Origin: Acidovorax soli
GTDB lineage: Bacteria; Pseudomonadota; Gammaproteobacteria; Burkholderiales; Burkholderiaceae_C
Length of the DNA stretch: 64,000 bases
Direction: 5' to 3'
Assembly: GCF_014207955.1 (NCBI RefSeq)
Contig: NZ_JACHLK010000011.1
Location: forward strand, 124,001-188,000
The position numbers and the translations under genes were made by a program. This document shows, piece by piece, positions 26,585 to 34,198 of the stretch. The notes under the pieces were generated by a model. It did not search any database and had not been told where the DNA came from. It saw nothing but the letters and a program-made list of their open reading frames with translations. Numbering within the stretch: the stretch's first letter is position 1; each line of letters begins with the position of its first letter.

Positions 26585-27532
26585 TCAACGGCCCGCCGCA
26601 AGGCGCCGCAACTCCACCTCTCTTGGCGAGGGCTCCACGGTGAAGTCAGAGGACGCGGCAATCCCATCGAATGTGGCCTGCAGGCCCTGCCTCAGCGGCG
26701 TCTGGGGGCGCTCGCTCCACGCTGCCAGCTTTTGCGTCGACAAGACCAGGTGGGCCTTGCGGAAGGGAAAATACTCGCGTGCCGGGATGGTCGGGTCCGC
26801 GACATGGACCACATGGCTCTGGCGGCCGGTGATCTGGCCCAGCAAGGCGATGTACTGGTTGAAGGAAACATACGTCTCGGATGCCAGGTTGTAGATGCCG
26901 GGCGCCACGGTGCACTGCGGGTCCAGCAAGCCGGCGATGACGCGCGCTACATCGTCGATGCCCACAAACTGGATCAGCGTTTCTCCATCTCCAGGCACAA
27001 AGATCGGCTCGTTGGCCAGCTGCCGGGCCCATACGAAGCGCTCGCGGTCCAGGTTGTTGCCGGGGCCGTAGATGTACGGCGGTCGAAGCACGAAGGGGCG
27101 GGGAACCGCGGAGGCAGAGAGCAGCACCGCCTCGGCCGCCGCCTTGTCGCGGCCATAGGGGCCCCAGATCTCATCGCCGTGCGCGGGCGATGCCTCGGCA
27201 AACGGAAGCGGCGCGGTGGAGCGCTGATAGACCGCGGCAGAGCTGAGCAGCACATAGGTCGTGGGCAGCGCCGGCAGCGCGGCCAGCAGTGCACGGCAAT
27301 CCTCGGGGCCGTAGCACGAGGCGTCGACCACGGCGTCAAAGGTATGCCCGCGCAAGCGCGAGGCCAGTTGCTGCACATCGCGCCGGTCGCACGCGATGTG
27401 GTGTGCCGCGCCCCACTCAGTTGGGACCAGCCCCCGCGTCACCGCCGTGACGTCAAAGCCCTGCGCGACCAAGCGCTGCCGCAATGCGCGGCCGACGAAC
27501 ACCGAACCTCCGAGAAGCAGTAGCTTTTGCAT
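26585..27532 (-). CDS. NAD(P)-dependent epimerase/reductase-like protein
   Basis: A 315-residue extended-SDR protein. It begins with the Rossmann loop GGSVFVGRALRQRL (residues 8-21), has D-A-S-C-Y-G-P-E-D, and then Y-G-R-D-K at about 127-131 as the YxxxK catalytic pair, with S-S-A-A-V-Y upstream providing Ser. A nearby R-P-P-Y-I-Y-G-P-G-N sugar-epimerase motif supports a nucleotide-sugar or reductase role. No sugar biosynthesis neighbours exist, so the substrate is unknown. Confidence 0.85.
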   Translation of the reverse strand: MQKLLLLGGSVFVGRALRQRLVAQGFDVTAVTRGLVPTEWGAAHHIACDRRDVQQLASRLRGHTFDAVVDASCYGPEDCRALLAALPALPTTYVLLSSAAVYQRSTAPLPFAEASPAHGDEIWGPYGRDKAAAEAVLLSASAVPRPFVLRPPYIYGPGNNLDRERFVWARQLANEPIFVPGDGETLIQFVGIDDVARVIAGLLDPQCTVAPGIYNLASETYVSFNQYIALLGQITGRQSHVVHVADPTIPAREYFPFRKAHLVLSTQKLAAWSERPQTPLRQGLQATFDGIAASSDFTVEPSPREVELRRLAAGR

Positions 27533-27619
27533 GGACAGTAGAGCCTTTGCGCTTGGGGTTGGTCAGGGCCTGTTCACACGGCTTTCGGGGTCGTCTTGAA
27601 AGCGGTCTTGCGGTGCAGG

Positions 27620-28435
27620 CTACTGGACCGGCTGCGCCAGCACACGGCAGATTCCCGAGGCGCACGCCATGTGCAACTGTTTGCCGTCGGTGCAGGCTGC
27701 GGCGAAGAGCGTGTCCACGCCAGCCAGGCCGGTTCTTTCCACCTGGGGGGTTTCCTGGCATTGCTTCTCCTTGGACAGGGCCCGAGCGGCAGCGATGTCG
27801 GCATCTTGCAGTGACACCGCGGGAGCGGCAGGCTGCATGGATGCCGGGTTCCGGATCTGCCGGATGCCTTGCTCAGCCATGTGCCGGGCCATGGCCCATA
27901 TCTGCGACCGGCTGGCATCCACCTGCAAGCCCAACTCACGGCCCGCACGATTGGCGTTCGAGACCGCCAGGGTATATTTCTGGACCAGCCACAGCAGGTT
28001 GTTGCTATCGATGGGCAACGCGTTCGGGTAGTCCAGCGCATTGTCGCGGTTGGCATAGAACTCGATGGACTTGATCCACAGCGCGCCCGCGTCGTTGTAG
28101 GCGGCAAGGGACTGCTCCAGCTGGTTGCTGGGCAAGCCACCTGCCTTCTGCTTGTACACCGCCAGTGCACGTGCCAGGTCCAGCACCGCGGCTTGGTAGT
28201 CCCGGTAGGACATGCCCACGCCCAGACCCGCCTGCATGGCACCGAATGCCTGCTCCAGCGTATCGATGGCCGTATCCTTGGGCGCCCCCGCCCCCATGGC
28301 GGCCTTCAGGCATTCCAGGCGCTTGTCGGCGGCCGCAATGGCATTGCAGGCCTCGATCAGCACGAGGGGCGTCTGGGCTTGTGCGGCCCCTGCAAGCAGC
28401 AGGCCTGTGGTCAATGCGGCAGCGATGTACTTCAT
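27620..28435 (-). CDS. Exported hypothetical protein, 271 aa
   Basis: A Sec signal peptide (residues 1-20, ending G-A-A-Q-A-Q) is followed by a mostly helical mature protein of about 250 residues with several Cys (E-A-C-N, R-L-E-C-L, E-K-Q-C-Q, A-A-C-T, M-A-C-A-S-G-I-C) near both ends. Repeated alpha-helical stretches (A-A-D-K-R-L-E-C-L-K-A-A, L-D-L-A-R-A-L-A-V-Y) suggest a helical periplasmic protein. No family is recognised. Confidence 0.7.
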   Translation of the reverse strand: MKYIAAALTTGLLLAGAAQAQTPLVLIEACNAIAAADKRLECLKAAMGAGAPKDTAIDTLEQAFGAMQAGLGVGMSYRDYQAAVLDLARALAVYKQKAGGLPSNQLEQSLAAYNDAGALWIKSIEFYANRDNALDYPNALPIDSNNLLWLVQKYTLAVSNANRAGRELGLQVDASRSQIWAMARHMAEQGIRQIRNPASMQPAAPAVSLQDADIAAARALSKEKQCQETPQVERTGLAGVDTLFAAACTDGKQLHMACASGICRVLAQPVQ

Positions 28436-28554
28436 CCCTCTTTCCCATCCATCGAATCTCTGGGCCGATCATGGCGCACCAGCCCGGTCGAAGGCCCGCG
28501 GTTTGGCCGATCAGCGGGCCCGAGCAGGTATCATTGCGTACCTGCACAGCGTGA

Positions 28555-28576
28555 ATTCGCGGGCCGCCCCGCGAAT
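28555..28576. repeat. Perfect 9-bp inverted repeat upstream of tRNA-Arg
   Basis: ATTCGCGGG (28555-28563) and CCCGCGAAT (28568-28576) are exact complements with a 4-nt loop. It is the first of two successive hairpins immediately before the tRNA gene and lacks a T-run. Confidence 0.75.
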
Positions 28577-28590
28577 ACTATCGAAATAAT

Positions 28591-28614
28591 AGCGCCAAAC
28601 CGTGTTTTGGCGCT
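28591..28614. repeat. Perfect 9-bp inverted repeat in the tRNA-Arg leader
   Basis: AGCGCCAAA (28591-28599) and TTTGGCGCT (28606-28614) pair exactly around a 6-nt loop, ending 2 nt before the tRNA 5' end. A -10-like AATAAT lies just upstream at 28585-28590, so the hairpin would fall in the tRNA leader transcript. Confidence 0.7.
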
Positions 28615-28616
28615 GT

Positions 28617-28693
28617 CTGCCTGTAGCTCAACTGGATAGAGCAATAGCCTTCTAAGCTATAGGTCGGGGGTTCGAGTCCCTCCAGGCAGGCCA
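28617..28693 (+). tRNA. tRNA-Arg (anticodon TCT)
   Basis: A complete cloverleaf: acceptor CTGCCTG (28617-28623) pairs with CAGGCAG (28683-28689); D stem GCTC/GAGC; anticodon stem ATAGC/GCTAT around loop CTTCTAA, giving TCT, which reads AGA/AGG codons; T stem GGGGG/CCCTC around TTCGAGT; discriminator G at 28690; and CCA encoded at 28691-28693. It is the only RNA gene seen in the window. It sits at the 3' edge of the aryl polyene cluster in opposite orientation, and tRNA-Arg genes are common integration targets. Confidence 0.96.
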
Positions 28694-28744
28694 AATTCTT
28701 CCCCTCCTGCGCCCAGGCGCACCGTTCGCACACGCACCGGCCGG

Positions 28745-29539
28745 TCAGCCTGGCAAGGCCACCAGGTGCCATGCCCCCTCGCCCTGCCATGCGATGTCCG
28801 CATCGGGCTGGCTGAGCGCGCAGGGCGGCATGGCCCCGGCAGCCCCGGGCAGCACGCACACCGACAGCAGCACGGCATGGCCGTCGGCCGTGGCGCCGTG
28901 CCATGAGCTGGCATGCGCCACCAGCACTTGAGCCGGATCGGCCGGGCCTGCGGGCCGGCACTCGATGCGCCGGATCGCCGAAAAATCGACGCCCGTGCCC
29001 GTGCACTTGAAATACGCCTCCTTGAGGCTCCAGATCTGCAAGAAGTGGCGCTGGCGCGCGGGGCCGTCGGCCAGCGCCTGCAGCTGCGCCAGCTCGCCCG
29101 GTGAGCAGGCCATGGCGGCCAGGGCGAGCACGTCGCGCCGGCCGGGGCTCTGGATGTCCTTGACCTCCAGGTCGACGCCCACGGGTTGCGGCGCCACAGC
29201 GCAGGCCAGCCAGGCGCCGCTGTGCGACAGGGACAGGCGGGTGGCGGCAGCCGCCGCGGCGCCGTGGTGCTGCGCGTTGAGCTGGGGCGCCCTGCCCTCG
29301 GGCGCGTCCAGGCGCCAGTCGCTGGCCGGGGTATTGCTACCCATGGCCAGCAGGTGGCGCAGGGCCCAGCGGCAGGCCATGAACTCCTGGCGCCGGGCCG
29401 AGTGCCGCATGCCGGCCAGGCGGGCCTCTTCATCTGCCGTGAGCCACCCGGGCACCGCCTGCTGCGCCCGCGCTGCCAGGGGGGCCTGCGCGGCGAGCAG
29501 CAGTTGCAGCGGTGGTGCCAAGGGAAAAGGCGACGTCAC
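28745..29539 (-). CDS. 4'-phosphopantetheinyl transferase (Sfp-type)
   Basis: A 264-residue Sfp-type enzyme that transfers 4'-phosphopantetheine from CoA to the Ser of carrier proteins. The Mg/CoA motifs are visible: V-G-V-D-L-E-V and, about 55 residues on, W-S-L-K-E-A-Y-F-K. Start GTG 29539 overlaps the stop of the upstream gene (GTGA). As the last gene of the aryl polyene operon, it would activate the two cluster ACPs (45161 and 44865). Family members are standard in such clusters. Confidence 0.92.
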   Translation of the reverse strand: MTSPFPLAPPLQLLLAAQAPLAARAQQAVPGWLTADEEARLAGMRHSARRQEFMACRWALRHLLAMGSNTPASDWRLDAPEGRAPQLNAQHHGAAAAAATRLSLSHSGAWLACAVAPQPVGVDLEVKDIQSPGRRDVLALAAMACSPGELAQLQALADGPARQRHFLQIWSLKEAYFKCTGTGVDFSAIRRIECRPAGPADPAQVLVAHASSWHGATADGHAVLLSVCVLPGAAGAMPPCALSQPDADIAWQGEGAWHLVALPG

Positions 29540-29976
29540 TGCCCCATGCGGACGTAGGTGCCCTTGAAGGTCACGCCGGTGAGCATGTTGCCCGCGTGGC
29601 ATTCGTAGTTGACGGGGTCCTTGTAGACCTTGCCCTTGAAGACGCTGTGCAGGTCCACCACGGCGTTGGCGCCGCGCTTCTTGGCGAACTCTTCGAGCGA
29701 GATCAGTGTGGACAGGGCCACCCAGTGGCAGGCCTCTTCCTTGCTGCGGCCGCCCGATGCCGTGCGGCGGTTGGCGGTTTCCTCGCCGATGGCGGTGCCG
29801 CCTTCGGGCGTGGGCGCGCCCGACAGGTAGAACTTGACGCTGCCGTCGAGCTTCTTTTGCGCCAGGCCCAGCTGCACGGCCTCTTCCAGGGGCAGCATCA
29901 GCACTTTTTCGGCGTGGGCGGCGGTGCTTGCACCCGCCAGGATGGCCAGGGCCAGGATGGTTGTCTTCACGGTCAT
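29536..29976 (-). CDS. Small secreted protein, first of three paralogues ('excinuclease ATPase subunit'-named family)
   Basis: A 146-residue protein with a signal peptide (residues 1-22, ending A-A-H-A-E). The mature domain shows the family core: K-L-D-G-S-V-K-F-Y-L-S-G, then H-W-V-A-L-S-T-L-I, G-A-N-A-V-V-D-L-H-S and Y-E-C-H-A-G-N-M. Databases often label this family excinuclease, but no UvrA domain is present and it is an exported protein. It is adjacent to, and homologous with, 30025 and 30628. It is translationally coupled to the PPTase gene and probably lies in the aryl polyene operon. Role unknown. Confidence 0.85.
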   Translation of the reverse strand: MTVKTTILALAILAGASTAAHAEKVLMLPLEEAVQLGLAQKKLDGSVKFYLSGAPTPEGGTAIGEETANRRTASGGRSKEEACHWVALSTLISLEEFAKKRGANAVVDLHSVFKGKVYKDPVNYECHAGNMLTGVTFKGTYVRMGQ

Positions 29977-30024
29977 GCTTTTTTGCTGGTTGGATGGTTG
30001 CTTGCGGCCGCAAGCGGGCCCGAT

Positions 30025-30474
30025 TCAGGGCGCCGTGCGCACGTAGGTGCCCTTCAGGGTCACGCCGGTCATCATGTTGCCGGTGTAGCACTCGAAGTTG
30101 ATGGGGTCCTTGAAGGTTTTTTCCTTGAAGAAGCTGTGCAGGTTGACCACGGCATTGGCCCCCCGGGCCTTGGCGTTGTCCTGCAAAGCGATCAGGCTGG
30201 ACAGTGCCGCCCAGTGGCAGGCAAACACGGGTTCCTTGCCCCCGTTGCTGGTGCGGCGGTTGACATGCTCCTCGCCCAGGGCCGCGCCCTGCACCGGGGG
30301 CGTGGGCGCACCCGAGAGGTAGAACTTCACGCTGCCATCGAGCTTGCCTTCCTTGATGCCCAGGCGCACGGCTTCTTCCAGCGGCTGCAGCGAGACCTTG
30401 TCACGCGCCTGCGCCAGCGGGGTGGCAGAAAGTACCGCCAGGGCCAGAGCCCATGGCTTCATCATTTTCATCAT
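30025..30474 (-). CDS. Small secreted protein, second of three paralogues
   Basis: A 149-residue protein with a hydrophobic signal segment (residues 7-22, ending P-L-A-Q-A-R). It shares K-L-D-G-S-V-K-F-Y-L-S-G-A-P-T-P, H-W-A-A-L-S-S-L-I-A-L-Q, A-N-A-V-V-N-L-H-S and Y-T-G-N-M-M-T-G-V-T with its neighbours. The N-terminus M-M-K-M-M-K offers alternative starts; ATG 30474 is preceded by GAGGGA. The upstream gap contains the family repeat at 30508-30627. Confidence 0.82.
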   Translation of the reverse strand: MMKMMKPWALALAVLSATPLAQARDKVSLQPLEEAVRLGIKEGKLDGSVKFYLSGAPTPPVQGAALGEEHVNRRTSNGGKEPVFACHWAALSSLIALQDNAKARGANAVVNLHSFFKEKTFKDPINFECYTGNMMTGVTLKGTYVRTAP

Positions 30475-30507
30475 TGGTTGTCCCTCATTGAAAATCCCAC
30501 GCCACGC

Positions 30508-30627
30508 AACTGGCGCACTCATAGCCAGCGCCCCCGTGCAAGGGCCGCCACGGCATGCAAATGTCGTCAGCACTCCGTGCGCTGGGGGCGTCCCCCTGGG
30601 GGATGACGCGAAGCGGCTCAGGGGGGC
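30508..30627. repeat. GC-rich dispersed intergenic repeat, copy 1
   Basis: A 120-bp block containing ACTGGCGCA, CCAG(C/T)GCCCCCG, GCAAGGGCCGCC, GCGCTGGGGGCGTCCCCCT and CGCGAAGCG(G/A)CTCAGGGGG in the same order as copy 2 at 50046-50190. It ends exactly at the stop of the paralogue gene at 30628. The element appears to be a dispersed, hairpin-rich intergenic repeat of the Comamonadaceae type. It is hairpin-capable but has no known function. Confidence 0.75.
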
Positions 30628-31056
30628 TTACACCTTTGCGAAAGTACCCTTGAGCGTCACCCCGATCACCACCGCGCCGGCATGGCACTCGTAGTTGGCG
30701 GGGTTCTTGTAGGTGGCACGCTTGTAGTAGCTGTGCAGGTCGACCACGGCGTTGGCGCCCTTTTGCTTGGCCGATTCCTGGAAGGCGATCAGCGCCGACA
30801 GCGCAGCCCACTTGCAGCCATAGGCATCGTCCTTGCCGACGCCGTTGGTCTTCTTGTTGGCGATGTCTTCGCCCAGGCGGGCGCTGACCTTGGGCGTCTT
30901 GGCGCCCGAGAGGTAGAACTTGACGCTGCCGTCGAGCTTGCCCTGCTCCACGCCCATGCGCACCACTTCATCGAGGGGCAGCGTCAGAACCGTGTTGCGT
31001 GCGTGCACTGCGCCCATGGCCGACAGGGCGGCCAGTGCCAGGACCCATTTCTTCAT
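30628..31056 (-). CDS. Small secreted protein, third of three paralogues
   Basis: A 142-residue protein with a signal peptide (residues 1-19, ending A-V-H-A-R). It has the same core: K-L-D-G-S-V-K-F-Y-L-S-G-A, then K-W-A-A-L-S-A-L-I, K-G-A-N-A-V-V-D-L-H-S and Y-E-C-H-A-G. It is the most upstream of the three in transcription order. Similar lengths, order of motifs and adjacency support tandem duplication. Start ATG 31056; the open frame extends upstream but the signal peptide fits here. Confidence 0.85.
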   Translation of the reverse strand: MKKWVLALAALSAMGAVHARNTVLTLPLDEVVRMGVEQGKLDGSVKFYLSGAKTPKVSARLGEDIANKKTNGVGKDDAYGCKWAALSALIAFQESAKQKGANAVVDLHSYYKRATYKNPANYECHAGAVVIGVTLKGTFAKV

Positions 31057-31166
31057 GCGGATTCTCCTGTGGTGTGCCCCTCTTTGCAGAAGGGCGGTTT
31101 CGGATGCTTTGCGCGAACTGTGGGCCGCCGGGCCCCTGCCCTCCTTGCGCCGCGCGCCGGGCTTCA

Positions 31167-31592
31167 TCAGCCGCCGCTGATGCGCTGCATGAGATTGCGG
31201 ATCCAGCGGTTGTAGTTGGGGTGGATGTGGCGGCCCGCGCCCGCCTCGGCATAGTTGAGGTTGTAGCTGTTGACGTAGTCGATCTTGTAGCCGGCGTGGT
31301 CGTAGCGCACGGCGATGGCCGCCATGTGCTTGCCCTGCTGCTTGTCGTACTGCAGCTCCACCAGGCCCGGGGCTTCGCGGGTCACGGCCCAGCCCAGCGA
31401 CTGGCCGGCCTGGATGATGCGGTCGCGCACCTGCGCCGCCGTGGGCGTGTAAGCACCCGAGAAGACGACCTGCGGCGCGTCGTAGAGCGCTTCGGCGCGC
31501 GCATGGGCGGCGCCGCTGTGCAGGGCCAGGGCCAGCACTGCCGCGGTGGCCAGCGCGCTGGCGCGGCCGGTGGATGTGTGAAGAACTGCCAT
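31167..31592 (-). CDS. Secreted protein of unknown function, aryl polyene cluster
   Basis: A 141-residue protein with a Sec signal (about residues 10-32, ending H-A-R-A-E). The mature part shows an A-x-x-V-R-D-R-I-I-Q-A-G helix, an alpha/beta core with M-A-A-I-A-V-R-Y-D and I-D-Y-V-N-S, and a conserved N-Y-N-R-W-I-R-N-L tail. It starts 3 nt after the stop of the ketosynthase at 31596, so it is part of the same operon. Family not recognised. Confidence 0.75.
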   Translation of the reverse strand: MAVLHTSTGRASALATAAVLALALHSGAAHARAEALYDAPQVVFSGAYTPTAAQVRDRIIQAGQSLGWAVTREAPGLVELQYDKQQGKHMAAIAVRYDHAGYKIDYVNSYNLNYAEAGAGRHIHPNYNRWIRNLMQRISGG

Positions 31593-31595
31593 TTT

Positions 31596-32849
31596 TTACT
31601 GCTCCCTCCAACGTTTGAAAATCAAGGATGTGTTGACCCCGCCGAACGCGAAGTTGTTGCTCATCACGATGTCGGTGTCGAGCTGGCGCGCCTGGCCCAT
31701 GATGTAGTCCAGCGCGCCGCAGCGCGGGTCGGGCTCGGTGAGGTTGGCGTTCTGGGCGAACCAGCCCTCGCGCATCATCTCCAGCGTCATCCAGGCCTCC
31801 AGCGCGCCGCAGGCGCCCAGGGTGTGGCCCATGTAGCTCTTGAGCGTGCTCACGGGCACGCTGCTGCCAAACACCGCATGCGTGGCATGGCTCTCGGCGA
31901 TGTCGCCCTGCTCCGTGGCCGTGCCATGGGCGTTGACGTAGCCGATGTCGCCCGGTGCCAGGCCGGCATCGTCAAGCGCCATGCGCATGGCCTGGGCCAT
32001 GGTGGCGGAGTTGGGGTGGGTGACGTGGGTGCCGTCGGAGTTGGTGGCAAAACCGATGATCTCGCCCAGGATCTGCGCGCCGCGCGCCTGGGCGTGGCCG
32101 AGCTCTTCAAGCACGAAGGTGCAGGCGCCCTCGCCCAGCACCAGGCCGTCGCGCGCCGCGTCGAAGGGCCGGGGGGTGAGCTCGGGCGTGTCGTTCTTGG
32201 TGCTGGTGGCGAACAGGGTGTCGAACACCGCCGCCTGGATGGCGTCGAGCTCTTCGGCGCCGCCGGCCAGCATGGCCAGCTGCTTGCCGCTCTGGATGGT
32301 TTCGTAGGCGTAACCCAGGCCCTGGCTGCCCGAGGTGCAGGCGCTGGAGGTGGTGATCATGCGCCCCGTGGCGCCGAAGAACACGCCGATGTTCACGGCC
32401 GCCGTGTGCGACATCATCTTGATGTAGGTATTGGCGTTGATGCCCTCGGTGTTCTTCTCGGCGATCATGCGGCCGAAGTCGCCGATGGCCGAGGGCGTGC
32501 CCGCCGACGAGCCGTACGAGATACCCATCTGCCCGCTCTTGACGAAGGGGGCGCCCAGCAGGCCGGCGCTCGCCAGCGCGATCTCGGTGGCGCGCGTGGC
32601 CATCACGGCCACGCGGCCCATGCTGCGCATGGTCTTGCGGTTGTAGTGCGCGGGCAACTCGAAGGGCGCCACATTGCAGGCCAGCTGGGTGCTCAGGCCT
32701 TCGTAGATCTCCCACTCGTGCATGCGTCGGATCACGTTGCGCCCGCTGAGCAGCTGGCTGCGCACGGTGGTCCAGTCGTTGCCCAGGGGGCTGAAGGCAC
32801 CGACGCCGGTGATGACCACGCGGCGGCGGGTGGTGGTGGAAGTGCTCAT
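31596..32849 (-). CDS. apeR: Beta-ketoacyl-ACP synthase (ApeR-like, KAS II type)
   Basis: A 417-residue ketosynthase with all three catalytic residues visible: Cys in T-S-S-A-C-T-S-G, His in N-A-H-G-T-A-T-E, and His in S-Y-M-G-H-T-L-G-A-C. It also has the family ends (V-V-I-T-G-V-G-A-F-S and N-N-F-A-F-G-G-V-N-T-S). Overlap of 4 nt with the KR gene (ATGA) shows coupling. In characterised aryl polyene clusters the second complete KS next to the KR is the ApeR position, so the symbol rests on synteny. Confidence 0.9.
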   Translation of the reverse strand: MSTSTTTRRRVVITGVGAFSPLGNDWTTVRSQLLSGRNVIRRMHEWEIYEGLSTQLACNVAPFELPAHYNRKTMRSMGRVAVMATRATEIALASAGLLGAPFVKSGQMGISYGSSAGTPSAIGDFGRMIAEKNTEGINANTYIKMMSHTAAVNIGVFFGATGRMITTSSACTSGSQGLGYAYETIQSGKQLAMLAGGAEELDAIQAAVFDTLFATSTKNDTPELTPRPFDAARDGLVLGEGACTFVLEELGHAQARGAQILGEIIGFATNSDGTHVTHPNSATMAQAMRMALDDAGLAPGDIGYVNAHGTATEQGDIAESHATHAVFGSSVPVSTLKSYMGHTLGACGALEAWMTLEMMREGWFAQNANLTEPDPRCGALDYIMGQARQLDTDIVMSNNFAFGGVNTSLIFKRWREQ

Positions 32850-33637
32850 CCGACCATCCCCCCGTTGACCGAGATCACCTGGCGCGTGATGTACGAGGCC
32901 TCGGCCCCCAGCAGAAAGGCGACCGCGCCGGCCACCTCGTCCACCGTGCCCATGCGGCGCATGGGAATCATCTCGAGCGCGTGCTCCAGCACCTCTTCGC
33001 TCACCATCTCGGTGTCGATCAGGCCCGGCGCCACGCAGTTGACGGTGATGTTGCGCTTGGCCAGCTCGATGGCCAGCGTCTTGGTGGCGGCGATCACGCC
33101 GGCCTTGGCCGCGCTGTAGTTGGCCTGGCCGCGGTTGCCCATGAGGGCCGAGACCGAGGCCAGCGTGACGATGCGCCCGGGCTTGCGCCGGCGCACCATG
33201 GGCATGACCACGGGGTGCAGCACGTTGTAGAAGGCGTCGAGGTTGGTGTGCACCACGCGGTCCCACTCCTCGCCGGTCATGGCGGGGAAGGCATTGTCCA
33301 TGGCGATGCCGGCATTGCAGACCACGCCGTAGTAGGCGCCATGGGCTTCCATGTCGGCCTCCAGCGCGGCGGCGCAGGCGGCGCGGTCGGCCACGTCGAA
33401 CTGCAGCACGCGCGCGCTGCGGCCCAGGGCCTCGATTTCGGCCACGGCGCTGTGCGCCTGCTCGATGCCGCTTCTGCAGTGCACCACGATGTCGTGGCCG
33501 TCACGGGCCAGGCGCAGCGCGATGGCCCGGCCGATGCCCCGGCTGGAACCGGTCACCAGCACGGTGGTGGCGGCAGCCGCTGGTGCTGCTGCCGCGGGCG
33601 CGGCGCCGGTCGTCGTCTTCGTCGTCAGCTCATTCAT
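32846..33637 (-). CDS. apeQ: 3-oxoacyl-ACP reductase (ApeQ-like, FabG family)
   Basis: A 263-residue classical SDR ketoreductase. After a Thr/Ala-rich leader of about 28 residues comes the NADPH loop T-G-S-S-R-G-I-G-R-A, then N-A-G-I and the catalytic Tyr-Lys in Y-S-A-A-K. It would reduce each beta-keto group during polyene chain growth. It is coupled to the ketosynthase gene (ATGA overlap). The symbol rests on synteny. Confidence 0.9.
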   Translation of the reverse strand: MNELTTKTTTGAAPAAAAPAAAATTVLVTGSSRGIGRAIALRLARDGHDIVVHCRSGIEQAHSAVAEIEALGRSARVLQFDVADRAACAAALEADMEAHGAYYGVVCNAGIAMDNAFPAMTGEEWDRVVHTNLDAFYNVLHPVVMPMVRRRKPGRIVTLASVSALMGNRGQANYSAAKAGVIAATKTLAIELAKRNITVNCVAPGLIDTEMVSEEVLEHALEMIPMRRMGTVDEVAGAVAFLLGAEASYITRQVISVNGGMVG

Positions 33638-33685
33638 TCTCGGTATCGGTTGTAACCTGTTGTTGTATCTATTTTTTGCCAGCCA

Positions 33686-34195
33686 TCACTGGCCCGATGG
33701 GGGCGATGAAGGCGATGGGGAAATATAGGCGCTACCGTCCTCGGGTTCAAAGACGGAAATGCGCGCACTTGCCAATTCCGTCGCATCTTCGGCATGGATG
33801 CGGCAGTCGAACATGCCCAGGCCGTTGTCGCCCATCATGTCGCAGTCCACGCTGACCCTGAGCAGCGCGCCCGGGGCAAAGTAGGCCTGGGCCGTCTCGT
33901 ACTTGCGCGAACCGAGCAGAAAGCCGATCTTCACGGCCTGGCCCTTGCGCAGCGCGTTCCAGCCGGCCCAGGCGGCCACCGTCTGCGCCATGTACTCCAT
34001 GCCCACCCAGGAGGGCATGCCGGCGTCGTGCAGGAACAGGCCGCCGCGCGGCACCCGGACCTCGGCCACGGCACTGTCCACGCCGGCGGCCACCAGCCGG
34101 TCCAGCAGCAGCATGGCACCCCGGTGGGGCACATAGTTCTCTATGGGTAACAGTTCGGTGGTGATGGTGGTGCTCATCGATCGGCTCGTCGTCAT
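33686..34195 (-). CDS. apeP: Hot-dog 3-hydroxyacyl-ACP dehydratase (ApeP-like)
   Basis: A 169-residue hot-dog-fold protein. The core reads Y-V-P-H-R-G-A-M-L-L-L-D, with the catalytic-type His in P-H-R-G, and W-V-G-M-E-Y-M-A-Q-T-V-A-A-W as the hot-dog helix. ApeP works with ApeI as a dehydratase heterodimer in studied aryl polyene clusters; the ApeI-like domain here is the C-terminus of the AMP-ligase gene at 42475. The gene starts 3 nt beyond the KS stop. Confidence 0.85.
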   Translation of the reverse strand: MTTSRSMSTTITTELLPIENYVPHRGAMLLLDRLVAAGVDSAVAEVRVPRGGLFLHDAGMPSWVGMEYMAQTVAAWAGWNALRKGQAVKIGFLLGSRKYETAQAYFAPGALLRVSVDCDMMGDNGLGMFDCRIHAEDATELASARISVFEPEDGSAYISPSPSSPPSGQ

Positions 34196-34198
34196 TCG

